In this document: positions 8,374-19,107 of the stretch, one piece after another
Layout: each line of letters begins with the position of its first letter
Position numbering within the stretch: position 1 is the first letter of the stretch
Origin: Bifidobacterium breve
Lineage (GTDB): Bacteria; Actinomycetota; Actinomycetes; S36-B12
Length of the DNA: 38,799 nucleotides
Assembly (NCBI GenBank): GCA_945877545.1
Contig: CAMCSO010000007.1
Coordinates: forward strand, 1 to 38,799
Reading direction: 5' to 3'
The notes under the pieces: generated by a model
Seen by the model: only the letters and a program-made list of their open reading frames with translations
Databases searched by the model: none
What the model was told of the DNA's origin: nothing
Translations under genes and position numbers: made by a program

Positions 8374-8630
8374 CAGGAATCCAGAAATCGTGAGCCACGG
8401 ATTTCATCGAGTTCTAGGGCCAAATCTGCTGGCTTGGGTACCGACATCGGCCCGTCCGCGAGAATCGCGTCGAGCAATGCAGCTTTGCGGATATCGGTAC
8501 CTGTCCACATGTGATCGACGGCTTCACGGATCAAGGCCCCAACACTGCGCCCCTGCGCCTTTGCCCGCTGGGTCAGCCGGTCGTATTGCTCCTCATCGAG
8601 CAGGATTTGCAGGCGGTGGGACATCGGCAT
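8373..8630 (-). CDS. vapB: VapB-type ribbon-helix-helix antitoxin
   Basis: This 85-residue protein begins MPMSHRLQILLDEEQYDRLT and continues AKAQGRSVGALIREAVDHM, a ribbon-helix-helix DNA-binding fold (about residues 4-45). The acidic C-terminal tail (about 46-85) would wrap the toxin. Family members repress their own operon through operator half-sites near the start. The gene lies 24 nt downstream of the VWA gene and is coupled to vapC by TGATG. Two ATG codons (8630 and 8624) are possible starts; no clear Shine-Dalgarno precedes either. Confidence 0.85.
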   Translation of the reverse strand: MPMSHRLQILLDEEQYDRLTQRAKAQGRSVGALIREAVDHMWTGTDIRKAALLDAILADGPMSVPKPADLALELDEIRGSRFLDS

Positions 8631-8633
8631 ACG

Positions 8634-8653
8634 CCTACAGTAGCGTGTGTAGG
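8634..8653. promoter_or_regulatory. Candidate VapB operator (inverted repeat)
   Basis: The hexamer CCTACA at 8634-8639 and its complement TGTAGG at 8648-8653, separated by 8 nt, lie only 4-23 nt upstream of the vapB start. Autorepression by RHH antitoxins at short inverted repeats over the promoter is typical of VapBC operons. The assignment rests on position and symmetry only. Confidence 0.45.
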
Positions 8654-8654
8654 T

Positions 8655-9296
8655 TTACCGAGACTGCGATCTCGGGTCCTCGTCGTCATCCTCGGGGATG
8701 TCCACGGGCATTGAGAAGGCCGCTTTCATCGTGGGGTCTGCGCGGAAGGCCATCATCGAGTCGTCGATGGTCTTGTAGGCATTGCGCGTGCCCTTGCCCG
8801 ATGGCCGGTACCTAGCGGTCTTCATGCCCATGGACTCGCCCTGCCACGCCGCGTCGTCGGCGCCGATGAACTGGAAGACCCACTGATAGGCAGAAATCTG
8901 CTCCTCGACAAGGGCACGGACCTGCTCGAACCGGTACTCGCTGCTCGAGTTCTCCTGGCCGTCCGTGACGACCACGAAGAGTACCCGGCCGGGGCGCTCT
9001 GCCTCATCGATCGAGGCGAGATCGGCACCGGTTTGCTTGATTTCGATGCCGGCTGCATCAAGGAGACGGGTCATGCCTCGTGGTTCGAGCAGGTACGTCA
9101 CCGGCTCAGTACCCATTCGCACCACGGTATCGATCTCGGTGTCGAACTCGACGAGGGTGACCGTGAGCTTGCCGGGCAGGGCGAACTGTTTGGCCAACAG
9201 TTCGTTGATGCCCCCTTGGGCATCGGTCTGAACGGACCCCATGGATCCGGATCGATCGACGAGCAGAGTCAGGTGTGTGTAATCGGCGTTTGTCAT
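8655..9296 (-). CDS. VWA-domain protein
   Basis: This 213-residue cytoplasmic protein is one von Willebrand factor A domain. The metal-ion-dependent adhesion site appears as LLVDRSGSMG (D14, S16, S18), a threonine in the GMTRLLDA region, and VVVTDGQENSS with the third-loop aspartate. There is no signal peptide or membrane helix. The C-terminus ends in an acidic PEDDDEDP segment. Proteins of this kind are bacterial VWA-only proteins whose partners are usually unknown; related ones occur with tellurium-resistance and ternary systems, but no such partners are visible here. It is followed after 24 nt by vapB on the same strand, so transcription may continue into the toxin-antitoxin pair. Confidence 0.82.
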   Translation of the reverse strand: MTNADYTHLTLLVDRSGSMGSVQTDAQGGINELLAKQFALPGKLTVTLVEFDTEIDTVVRMGTEPVTYLLEPRGMTRLLDAAGIEIKQTGADLASIDEAERPGRVLFVVVTDGQENSSSEYRFEQVRALVEEQISAYQWVFQFIGADDAAWQGESMGMKTARYRPSGKGTRNAYKTIDDSMMAFRADPTMKAAFSMPVDIPEDDDEDPRSQSR

Positions 9297-9451
9297 CGGG
9301 CTCCCCTGTCAGCAGTTGTTGGCACGAAGGACCTATCGGCCCGTCCGTCATGCGTGAGCATCCTCGGGGGGTCTGACATTGGGGACTCTTCGCCACAAGG
9401 GCGGGTGCGGAAGACCGCCCTCCTGCATCGGCAGGGCCCGGTTTCCCTGGT

Positions 9452-9463
9452 TATATTCTGCTC
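9452..9463 (+). promoter_or_regulatory. Candidate -10 box for a leaderless transcript
   Basis: TATATT at 9452-9457 ends 6 nt before the multicopper oxidase ATG at 9464, and no Shine-Dalgarno sequence lies between them. This spacing would place the transcript start at or next to the ATG, which implies leaderless translation, common in actinobacteria. No good -35 element is visible. Confidence 0.4.
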
Positions 9464-11011
9464 ATGGAGATCACACGACGACGGATGCTCGGATCATCAG
9501 CATTGATCGCCGCTGGCCTCGGCATCGCCGGCGGAAGCGGTTCCGCCGTCATGGCGGCCGCGGGAAGCAGGCAACCGACACCTTCGACGGGTCCGGCATG
9601 GCGCAGTTCGAACGGGGTGCTCAGCGGAACCCTCACCATGCAGACGGGCACGGCGCAGGTGGCTGGCAATCCGCTCGCAGGGGTCTCAAGTTATAACGGA
9701 ACATTCTCTGGTCCAACGCTGTTCGCCCGGCCTGGCGACAGACTCGACCTGACGTTGCAGAACCGTATTGATACCCCATCGAACCTGCACTTTCACGGAC
9801 TCCATGTATCACCGCGTGGCCACGGGGACAACGTCTTCCTGGACATCCCACCGGGCTACGACTTTCGGTACAACGTCCAGATTCCAGCGGATCACCCGTC
9901 CGGGCTCTACTGGTACCACCCGCACCGACACGGCTACGTGAACGCACAGGTCTACTCCGGACTCCAAGGGCTCATCGTCATCGAAGGGGGGGCTGCGGAT
10001 TATCCTCAGGTCGCCCCGCTGCGCCGACGAATCCTCAACATCCGCAACATTGGCATCACGAACCTTGGGGCAGGGCAAGCTTTCGTACCTATCGACCAGA
10101 TGACGGTCACTCAGATGGTGACTCTGGTGAACGGTGCATTTCAACCGAACATCGACATGCATCCGGGTGAAACGCAGTTCTGGCAGATCGCCAACACGTC
10201 GACGCGTAGCTATTGGAAATTACTTGTCCCCGGGGCCACTTTCCAGGTTATCGAGGAGGACGGTTGCCCAACCTGGCAGACGTGGAGGCCAGACACACTA
10301 TTCATGCCGCCCGGCAAGAGATTGGGGGTGCTGGTTACTGCACCCCCAGCGCCGGGACAGACAGCGCTCATGACCGAGGCGTTCGCGCAGAATTTGTCGT
10401 GGTCGTTGCCGGAGGCGACCCTCGCATCGGTGACCGTCAGCGGGCCGCGGCGCGATCCGGTCACGCTCCCTGAGGTGATGGCGCCGAGCCCGAAGTACCT
10501 CGAAGGTCCAGTGGCCGAGCGGCGCTTGCTGACCTTGGGCGCAACGACCCGCACGCCACTGCCACCAGACTTCTGGTTTGACAACGTTCCGTATCAAAAC
10601 ATCACGCTAGAGAACGTCATCACCGTCCGCGTCGGCACGACGGAGGACTGGATCCTCAAGAACACCAATGTGGCGCCCTTCAGCGCGTTTGTTGAGAATC
10701 ACCCATTCCATATCCACGTGAATTCATTTTGGGTCGTCGATCATGGTGAGTTCGATCCGGCGACCGGTGCCATCCTTACGCGCACAAAGTCATATCCACG
10801 AGCGGAGCTCGACACCCTCAATATTGCCCCCGGGGAATGGGTTCGCATCCGCATCCGTTTCGCCGACTACGTGGGCCGCACGGTGTTCCACTGCCACGTC
10901 CTCGGGCATGAAGATCTCGGCATGATGGGGGTCATCGACATCGTCGACGCTGACGGAAATGGGGCAGGAGTCGGACAACTGCTCCCGACGCAGACGGGTC
11001 ACGGGCACTGA
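9464..11011 (+). CDS. Tat-exported multicopper oxidase
   Basis: The 515-residue protein begins with a twin-arginine signal (ITRRRMLGSSALIAAG) and is inferred to be exported folded. All four copper-binding blocks are present: HFHGLH (about 109-114), WYHPHRHG (150-157), HPFHIHVNSFWV (about 420-431) and HCHVLGHEDLGMMG (about 480-493), with the last holding the type 1 Cys-His-Met set. The family oxidises phenols, Cu(I), Fe(II) or Mn(II) with reduction of O2 to water. It is of the CueO/laccase type by length, but there is no methionine-rich insert and no copper-resistance gene nearby, so the substrate is unknown. The gene is divergent from the VWA gene, with a possible leaderless start. Confidence 0.92.
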   Translation: MEITRRRMLGSSALIAAGLGIAGGSGSAVMAAAGSRQPTPSTGPAWRSSNGVLSGTLTMQTGTAQVAGNPLAGVSSYNGTFSGPTLFARPGDRLDLTLQNRIDTPSNLHFHGLHVSPRGHGDNVFLDIPPGYDFRYNVQIPADHPSGLYWYHPHRHGYVNAQVYSGLQGLIVIEGGAADYPQVAPLRRRILNIRNIGITNLGAGQAFVPIDQMTVTQMVTLVNGAFQPNIDMHPGETQFWQIANTSTRSYWKLLVPGATFQVIEEDGCPTWQTWRPDTLFMPPGKRLGVLVTAPPAPGQTALMTEAFAQNLSWSLPEATLASVTVSGPRRDPVTLPEVMAPSPKYLEGPVAERRLLTLGATTRTPLPPDFWFDNVPYQNITLENVITVRVGTTEDWILKNTNVAPFSAFVENHPFHIHVNSFWVVDHGEFDPATGAILTRTKSYPRAELDTLNIAPGEWVRIRIRFADYVGRTVFHCHVLGHEDLGMMGVIDIVDADGNGAGVGQLLPTQTGHGH

Positions 11012-11068
11012 ATCGACTCCTACGTCTCACGATAAGACGGTGCTCAGCGTTCGAAGGATGTTCCTGCT

Positions 11069-11617
11069 CTAACGAGAGCGTCTACCGAATAGGTTCTTCC
11101 AGTTCCACTTAAATGGATTGAAGGAACCATTGAAGAAGCCGGGTCGGCGCGCACCGGACTCAGGAGCGGGACCCGAGGATGCGGACGACAAGGAACTGTA
11201 TTCGGACGAGGTGTTCTCGGCCCTCCTCAGCGGTTGCCGGTGTCCTGGGAACTCACCCTGTCGCTCTATGTCCTGGATCTTGCTGAACATGGATGGGTTG
11301 CGCTTTACTCGATTGCCGATGGAGTTAGAGGTCATGTCGCTTTTCACACTCTCGGAGCGAAACCGGTCGGCAAAATCGTCGTTCTGATAGCCGGCGCCGT
11401 CGCCCCCGCCTTCCATGCCCGCGAAGCTGCCAGCGCGATCGACGTCGTAGATGTCGTTCGCTCTCAGGTTGGACTGCGCTTGGCCATCAAAGCTCGTGGC
11501 TTGGCCGAAGACGCCCCTCTTGAGGAACTTGTCGGCGCCGTCAGGATCACCAATGTGAAACCCGCGAGCCCTGGCATCGTCCTCGAAATTCCCGCTACCG
11601 ATGTCGAAGGAAGACAT
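11069..11617 (-). CDS. Unrecognised disordered protein, aromatic-basic C-terminus
   Basis: This 182-residue reading frame matches no family I recognise. It is hydrophilic and Gly/Asp/Arg/Ser-rich, with phenylalanine or tyrosine recurring roughly every 8-12 residues in the first half (for example RGFHIGD, GVFGQATSFDG, GSFAGMEGG, GYQNDDFADRF), and is predicted by eye to be largely disordered. The last residues (FFNGSFNPFKWNWKNLFGRRSR region) are aromatic and basic and might form a short membrane- or partner-binding helix. It has no signal peptide. AGGG lies about 9 nt before the ATG. A forward-strand open frame over the same DNA lacks a ribosome binding site and is judged less likely. Confidence 0.62.
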   Translation of the reverse strand: MSSFDIGSGNFEDDARARGFHIGDPDGADKFLKRGVFGQATSFDGQAQSNLRANDIYDVDRAGSFAGMEGGGDGAGYQNDDFADRFRSESVKSDMTSNSIGNRVKRNPSMFSKIQDIERQGEFPGHRQPLRRAENTSSEYSSLSSASSGPAPESGARRPGFFNGSFNPFKWNWKNLFGRRSR

Positions 11618-11814
11618 GCTGCAACCCTAGCGCCAAGCGCGGTCGAATGGCCGCCAAGGAGTTGAGGTACAAGTCGAAGTCGGTGCGCCTGCGACGCCTT
11701 CTCATTGGAATCTGTTGCATGAGAGATGGTTTACGTTGGAAGATGAGAAGGGAGGTTCGCGCCCAAAAGCTTGACTGAGGTGGTGAACGACCGGGCGAGG
11801 GGCAGAGTGATTGC

Positions 11815-12372
11815 ATGGGTGAAGTTTTCGTCATCGCAGGCGCTGCAGGCAGCGGCAAGACGACGTTCGGCCGAGCACTGGCGAAGCGGCTCGCGATACC
11901 GCTCCTTGACCTTGATGACGTGACGGCCCCGCTCGTCGAGAACTTCCGCGCTGCCCATCCTCAGCACGATGAGGCTGAGGCGCTCAGGCTCCTGAGGGAT
12001 GACCGGTACCGGGAACTTCAGCAGGCCGCGGTTACGGCGACATCGAACAGAAAATCGGTGATCGTCGCAGCACCGTTCACCTCGGAGGTCTCGTCGCCGG
12101 AACGATGGCTGGGCTTTACATCCCCCTTCGGCTCGCTGAACACTGTGCAACTCATCTGGCTCGAGGTTAGTCGCGAGGAGCGGTTGCGGCGAATGAAGGC
12201 GCGGGGGGCGAGCCGTGACGCTCACATGACCTCGGCGGGCAGCGGTGTAGGGGGCCTGGCCCCTGTCATTCCGCCAGTGGTCGGGCATCTGAGTATTGAC
12301 GCCGAACTGACGAACGAGGAGAAGATCGCCTTGGTGCTCTCTTGCTTCGGGGGCGATTCCCTCCCGGTCTAG
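11815..12372 (+). CDS. P-loop ATPase / small-molecule kinase-like protein
   Basis: The 185-residue protein has an N-terminal Walker A (GAAGSGKTTFGRALAKRL, about 8-25) and a DLDD segment after it, as in shikimate/gluconate kinase-like and AAA_33 P-loop proteins. It also has a likely Walker B/strand region (VQLIWLEVSREERLRRMKARG) whose arginines resemble a lid. This suggests phosphotransfer to a small molecule, but the acceptor is unknown. The C-terminal half ends with DAELTNEEKIALVL. No strong Shine-Dalgarno is visible near the ATG. It sits alone between intergenic gaps of about 200 nt on both sides. Confidence 0.72.
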   Translation: MGEVFVIAGAAGSGKTTFGRALAKRLAIPLLDLDDVTAPLVENFRAAHPQHDEAEALRLLRDDRYRELQQAAVTATSNRKSVIVAAPFTSEVSSPERWLGFTSPFGSLNTVQLIWLEVSREERLRRMKARGASRDAHMTSAGSGVGGLAPVIPPVVGHLSIDAELTNEEKIALVLSCFGGDSLPV

Positions 12373-12523
12373 GCGCCGAATCATCACGACGTGTTCATCC
12401 GGCAACGAGAGCGGAGATACACATCATTTTGGCAAGCTTTACGAGAAATCGGCGCCACCGGGAGGATGCCCCTCGCATGATGTGACGGGCCGTACTCCCG
12501 TGTTTCATCAGCCCTGCCTCTAA

Positions 12524-12545
12524 GGTATCTTGACGTCGAGATACC
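12524..12545. promoter_or_regulatory. Palindromic operator candidate upstream of mdh-icd
   Basis: A 22-nt palindrome has arms GGTATCTTGAC and GTCGAGATACC that match in 10 of 11 positions. It is centred about 45 nt upstream of the mdh start in the 207-nt gap. The length and symmetry suit a dimeric repressor or activator of the mdh-icd pair. The cognate regulator is unknown. No second copy was noticed in this window. Confidence 0.55.
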
Positions 12546-12579
12546 CCCCGTCCACCTTTTCGGAAGGCATTGGTCTGCC

Positions 12580-13536
12580 ATGGCTCGTCGCGGCAAGGTT
12601 TCAGTCATTGGTGCAGGTTTCTACGGCTCGACGACGGCCCTGCGCCTCGCCGAGTACGACATCTTTGAAACGGTGGTGCTCACCGACGTCCTTGAGGGCA
12701 AGCCCGAGGGCCTCGCGCTCGACCTCAACCAGTCGCGCTGGATCGAGGGCTTCGAGACGAAGCTCGTAGGCCAGACCACAGGCCCGAATGGCGAGGGCTA
12801 CGAGATGATCGCGGGATCGGAGATCGTCATCATCACGGCGGGCCTACCGCGCAAGCCTGGCATGAGCCGGATGGACCTCATCGAGACGAACGCGAAGATC
12901 ATGCGCTCCGTCGCTGAAAACATCGCCAAGCACGCCCCCGGCGCGATCGTCATCAATGTCGCGAATCCGCTCGATGAGATGACTGCCCTTGCCCAGATCG
13001 TCACCGGGTTCCCGTATCAGCGGGTTATCGGCCAGGCGGGCATGCTCGATACAGCTCGATTCACCAACTTCGTCGCTGAGTATCTCGGGGTCCCGGTGGC
13101 GTCTGTGCGGACCCTCACCCTCGGCTCGCACGGCGACACCATGGTCCCCGTGGCCTCGGCATGCACGGTCGATGGCAAGCCGCTCGCCGACCTCATGTCG
13201 GCCGACCGGATTGAGGAGCTCGTCGTGCGGACCCGCAACGGCGGCGCCGAGGTCGTGGCGCTCCTCAAGACCGGGTCCGCCTACTACGCCCCGTCGGCGG
13301 CGGCAGCTCGGATGGCGAAGGCGATCCACGAGGACTCTGGCGCGGTGATGCCGGTCTGTGCGTGGGTTGATGGCGAGTACGGTCTGTCGGGCGCATACCT
13401 CGGCGTCGAGGCCGAGCTCGGCAAGGAGGGCATCCGTAAGGTCGTCGAGACCCCGCTCACCGATGCTGAGAAGGCCCTGCTCGTCGAGGCATACGAGGCT
13501 GTCAAGGCCAAGCAGGCAGACGTCAAAGACCTCTAA
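12580..13536 (+). CDS. mdh: Malate dehydrogenase, LDH-like type
   Basis: The 318-residue protein belongs to the lactate/malate dehydrogenase family. It has the N-terminal NAD-binding fold [20 protein letters not shown] (about 8-27) and the acidic end of the second strand (LTDVLEG, D35-like), favouring [11 protein letters not shown] carries the substrate-loop arginines, VANPLDEMT follows, and GSHGDTMVP contains the catalytic histidine. The Arg-rich loop and LDH-like length indicate malate dehydrogenase of the homotetrameric LDH-like class rather than the usual actinobacterial Mdh class. GGAAGG lies 12 nt before the ATG. It is followed 25 nt later by icd, forming a two-gene TCA-cycle operon. 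Confidence 0.9.
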   Translation: MARRGKVSVIGAGFYGSTTALRLAEYDIFETVVLTDVLEGKPEGLALDLNQSRWIEGFETKLVGQTTGPNGEGYEMIAGSEIVIITAGLPRKPGMSRMDLIETNAKIMRSVAENIAKHAPGAIVINVANPLDEMTALAQIVTGFPYQRVIGQAGMLDTARFTNFVAEYLGVPVASVRTLTLGSHGDTMVPVASACTVDGKPLADLMSADRIEELVVRTRNGGAEVVALLKTGSAYYAPSAAAARMAKAIHEDSGAVMPVCAWVDGEYGLSGAYLGVEAELGKEGIRKVVETPLTDAEKALLVEAYEAVKAKQADVKDL

Positions 13537-13561
13537 CCCACTTCCCCAAGGAGACATTCAG

Positions 13562-14779
13562 ATGAGCAAGATCAAGGTGACGAACCCGGTCGTCGAGCTT
13601 GACGGTGATGAGATGACGCGCATCATCTGGCAGTTCATTAAGGATGAGCTCATCGTCAAGTACCTCGATATCGACCTCAAGTACTACGACCTCGGAATCG
13701 AGCACCGTGATGCCACCGATGATCAGGTAACCATCGATTCGGCCCTCGCGATCCAAAAGTACGGGGTCGGCGTCAAGTGCGCGACGATCACGCCGGACGA
13801 GGCCCGGGTCGAGGAATTTGGACTGAAGAAGATGTGGAAGTCGCCGAACGGGACGATCCGAAACATTCTCGGCGGCGTCATCTTCCGCGAGCCGATCATC
13901 ATCTCGAACATTCCTCGACTGGTGCCCGGCTGGACAAAGCCGATCATCGTCGGCCGTCACGCCTTCGGTGACCAGTACAAGGCGACCGACTTCAAGGCCC
14001 CGTCTGCGGGAACACTCACCATGACCTTCACTCCGGCCGATGGGTCGGAGCCGATGGAGTTCAACATCTTCGACTTCCCGAGCTCGGGCGTTGCGATGGG
14101 CATGTACAACCTCGACGACTCGATCCGCGACTTCGCGCGTGCCTCCATGCGCTACGGCCTTGCCCGCGAATATCCCGTGTACCTCTCGACGAAGAACACG
14201 ATCCTTAAGGCGTATGACGGCCAATTCAAGGACATCTTCGCAGATGTCTATGAGGCCGAGTTCCGCAAGGAGTTTGAAGCGGCGGGTATCACCTATGAGC
14301 ATCGACTCATCGACGACATGGTCGCAGCGGCCATGAAGTGGGAGGGGGGCTATGTCTGGGCGTGCAAGAACTACGACGGCGATGTGCAGTCCGACACCGT
14401 CGCCCAGGGCTTCGGGTCCCTCGGACTCATGACGTCGGTCCTGATGACCCCGGACGGTCGCACCGTCGAAGCCGAGGCAGCCCACGGCACTGTCACGCGT
14501 CACTACCGCCAGCACCAGCAGGGCAAGCCGACCTCGACGAACCCGATCGCGTCGATCTTCGCGTGGACGCAGGGGCTAGCCCACCGCGGGAAGATGGACG
14601 GCACCCCCGATGTCACCGCCTTCGCGGAGACACTCGAGCGCATCTGCATCGAGACGGTCGAAGAGGGCAAGATGACCAAGGACCTCGCAATGCTCATTGG
14701 CCCGGAGCAGCCATGGCAGACCACCCAGGACTTTCTCGCATCGATTGACGAGAACTTGCAGAAGGCAATGTCCTCGTAA
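13562..14779 (+). CDS. icd: NADP-dependent isocitrate dehydrogenase, homodimeric eukaryote-like type
   Basis: The 405-residue protein converts isocitrate to 2-oxoglutarate and CO2 with NADP. It is highly typical: [14 protein letters not shown] near the N-terminus, [27 protein letters not shown] (isocitrate-binding serine and arginine), [34 protein letters not shown] (metal-binding aspartates) and [11 protein letters not shown] (NADP-binding). The ATG is preceded by AAGGAG at 8 nt. A longer frame upstream overlaps mdh and is rejected. This subfamily is the eukaryote-like one also found in several actinobacteria. Downstream is a secreted protein gene after 50 nt. Confidence 0.95.
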   Translation: MSKIKVTNPVVELDGDEMTRIIWQFIKDELIVKYLDIDLKYYDLGIEHRDATDDQVTIDSALAIQKYGVGVKCATITPDEARVEEFGLKKMWKSPNGTIRNILGGVIFREPIIISNIPRLVPGWTKPIIVGRHAFGDQYKATDFKAPSAGTLTMTFTPADGSEPMEFNIFDFPSSGVAMGMYNLDDSIRDFARASMRYGLAREYPVYLSTKNTILKAYDGQFKDIFADVYEAEFRKEFEAAGITYEHRLIDDMVAAAMKWEGGYVWACKNYDGDVQSDTVAQGFGSLGLMTSVLMTPDGRTVEAEAAHGTVTRHYRQHQQGKPTSTNPIASIFAWTQGLAHRGKMDGTPDVTAFAETLERICIETVEEGKMTKDLAMLIGPEQPWQTTQDFLASIDENLQKAMSS

Positions 14780-14829
14780 ACACCGCCCGAATCGGCGATG
14801 GCATCCGGCGCCCCACCAGTGAGGCAGTC

Positions 14830-15774
14830 GTGACGTATCGTTGTCGCATGATGAACTTCGACGGCCCTTCATTGCGCATTTCATCGGCGGCGTTCCTGCT
14901 CGTGGCCGGCCTCGCCGGCGGGGCGCTCACATCATTGGCCCCAATCGCCGTCGCTGCGCCTGACACCTCGCAAACAGCGAAAACCTGGCAGGAGGCTGCC
15001 TCGCTACTCGGCAGCGCGGGCTCGCTGTGGGAGCCGAGCAACACCGCCGGTCTACGGCGGACAAAGCCGATCGATGTGTTCGCCGACGGATTGACATTCA
15101 CGAACGGGTCCGCGAGTTCCGGTGAGACCTATGCCGGAGCGACCTACGGGGCACTTCGCGCCGCATCGACCTCCCGTCCGTCATTCACCATTGCAGAAAA
15201 GTGGGCTGATACCGGATGGGCGGCGGAGCCCGCCTACTCGACGAGCATGGCACCGGTCGGCAGCGCCACGATCCCCCTCGGATCTCCCGGAACCCAAGTG
15301 AATGTGAAGGCGCAGGTGTTCGCGAACTGCTTTGACCAACCGTCGAGTGCGAACCCACGTCAGGTCCCTGCGGGCTACCGGTGCTCGAAGGCTGATGTTG
15401 CCAAGAGCGGCGGAGTACTCCGCATGACCGCTCGGCCGGCATCGACGATGACCGACCCTGGCCGCACCTCAATCGTCATCACGACCACTGGCCTGTCATA
15501 TGCGCAACTCATCTCAATTGCCTCGAGCCTTGCGCAGGTGAGCGGAGGCGGTGGCGAGATCACCGGTTCGGCGCAAATGGTCGCCATGTGCGGGCAGATG
15601 GTCGATGGCGCGATGACCTCCGAGAAGGCGGCAGCGTTCGCTGCGTCGAACGGTTACTCAATGCGTGTCGGTAGCATCGATGGCGCGCCGAGGATGCTCA
15701 CGATGGATTTTCGATGGGATCGTTTCACGGTCAGTCTCGTCAAGAACGAGGTAACGTCCTGCACCTACGGATGA
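14830..15774 (+). CDS. Secreted protein of unknown function
   Basis: The 314-residue protein has an N-terminal signal peptide: a hydrophobic stretch SSAAFLLVAGLAGGALTSLA (about 19-38) and a likely AxA cleavage site at IAVAA-P. No lipobox is present, so it is secreted or wall-associated. The mature part is Ser/Thr/Ala-rich with four cysteines in the second half (ANCFD, YRCSK, MCGQM, TSCTYG), which may form disulfides. I do not recognise a domain. The GTG at 14830 is chosen because GAGG lies about 6 nt upstream; ATGs at 14848 and 14851 would also keep the signal peptide but have no ribosome binding site. Confidence 0.72.
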   Translation: MTYRCRMMNFDGPSLRISSAAFLLVAGLAGGALTSLAPIAVAAPDTSQTAKTWQEAASLLGSAGSLWEPSNTAGLRRTKPIDVFADGLTFTNGSASSGETYAGATYGALRAASTSRPSFTIAEKWADTGWAAEPAYSTSMAPVGSATIPLGSPGTQVNVKAQVFANCFDQPSSANPRQVPAGYRCSKADVAKSGGVLRMTARPASTMTDPGRTSIVITTTGLSYAQLISIASSLAQVSGGGGEITGSAQMVAMCGQMVDGAMTSEKAAAFAASNGYSMRVGSIDGAPRMLTMDFRWDRFTVSLVKNEVTSCTYG

Positions 15775-15784
15775 CCTGTGATCC

Positions 15785-16651
15785 TCAAAGTTTTCGATTG
15801 CGCATGAGTGACTCTTGGACGACCGAGGCGACGAGCACACCCTTCGTGTCGTAGAACAGGCCGCGGGCCAAGCCGTGACCTGCATTCGCGACAGGGGTGT
15901 CCTGGGCGAAGAGCAGCCACTCGTCGACGCGGACAGGGGCGTGGAACCACATCGCATGGTCGATCGAGGCGAGTTGCAGACCATCTCGAAGATTATGGTG
16001 CGGCGCAAGCGCTGTGCCCACCATTGTGAGATCGGAGAGGTAGGTGAGCGCGCACGCCTGAATGAGCGGATCGTCTGGAAGCGGCTGGGTGATTCGAACC
16101 CATGTCGTGCGCTCGTATCGGTCGTCGACGAGCGGCAGGGTCTCGTGCTCGTCCTCGACGAACCGCAATTCGAAAAGCTGCTCCTCGGGGTAGTCCAGAC
16201 GCCGGCGCTCGCGAATCTCTGTTGGGACGGTGTCAGCAATGCGCGACCCGGGCAGCGACGAAGGGGTCGCGATGGTCGGCGCGGTGAACTGATGTGTGGG
16301 GCCGGGGTCGGTCAGGGCGAATGACGCGGTCATCATGAAAATCGTCTCGCCATCCTGCACGGCGCGCACGAACCGGGTCGAGAACGACCTCCCGTCACGA
16401 GGTCGGTCGACGAGGTAGGTGATCGACTCTTTGGTGCGCCCGGGGCGCAGGAAGTAGCCGTGGAGTGAATGGACGTGGCGGCTCGGATCGCTGACCGTGG
16501 CCCCGGCGGCCATGAGCGACTGCGCGGCAATCTGCCCGCCGAAGGCGCGCATGGGCGCACCTGAGTGACAGATGCCGGTGAAGATGTCGCGGTCGATCGG
16601 CACGAGGGTGAGACGATCAATGAAGTCGTGGTCGCCAGTTCCGTCCGTCAT
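15785..16651 (-). CDS. tesB: Acyl-CoA thioesterase II
   Basis: The 288-residue protein is a double hot-dog acyl-CoA thioesterase of the TesB family, hydrolysing medium- and long-chain acyl-CoA to free acid and CoA. Family blocks are GGQIAAQSLMAAGATV (about 39-54), VHSLHGYFLRPG (first hot-dog), and in the second hot-dog ASIDHAMWFHAPVRVDEWLL, with the catalytic aspartate, and GHGLARGLFYDTKGVLVASVVQESLMR. The ATG at 16651 is chosen because it gives the usual N-terminus; a longer frame reaches over the divergent CNNM promoter and is rejected. It is convergent with the secreted protein gene and divergent from the CNNM gene, 72 nt away. Confidence 0.9.
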   Translation of the reverse strand: MTDGTGDHDFIDRLTLVPIDRDIFTGICHSGAPMRAFGGQIAAQSLMAAGATVSDPSRHVHSLHGYFLRPGRTKESITYLVDRPRDGRSFSTRFVRAVQDGETIFMMTASFALTDPGPTHQFTAPTIATPSSLPGSRIADTVPTEIRERRRLDYPEEQLFELRFVEDEHETLPLVDDRYERTTWVRITQPLPDDPLIQACALTYLSDLTMVGTALAPHHNLRDGLQLASIDHAMWFHAPVRVDEWLLFAQDTPVANAGHGLARGLFYDTKGVLVASVVQESLMRNRKL

Positions 16652-16723
16652 GGGCTCGATCCTACGGAGGCGCCTTTGCACCGGTGGGGGCGTGAGGTTA
16701 GGGGGCGCCCCTATTGTGGTTGC

Positions 16724-19088
<2,365 letters not shown>

Positions 19089-19107
19089 CGGGCGCCTCGG
19101 CCGAACG

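Noticed and set aside
11023-11039. CGTCT/AGACG hairpin after the multicopper oxidase gene
   Set aside because: Only a 5-bp stem with no T run; expected by chance.
11234-11665. Forward 143-residue frame opposite the disordered protein
   Set aside because: No ribosome binding site and no recognisable domain. The reverse frame has a start site and a more protein-like tail; left as uncertain.
13358-13561. Longer start for isocitrate dehydrogenase
   Set aside because: It lies inside mdh in another frame; [18 protein letters not shown] at 13562 is the standard N-terminus.
16080-16110. tRNA-like T-arm sequence (GGGTTCGAATC on the reverse strand)
   Set aside because: It lies within the conserved tesB coding sequence and no acceptor, D or anticodon arms can be built around it.
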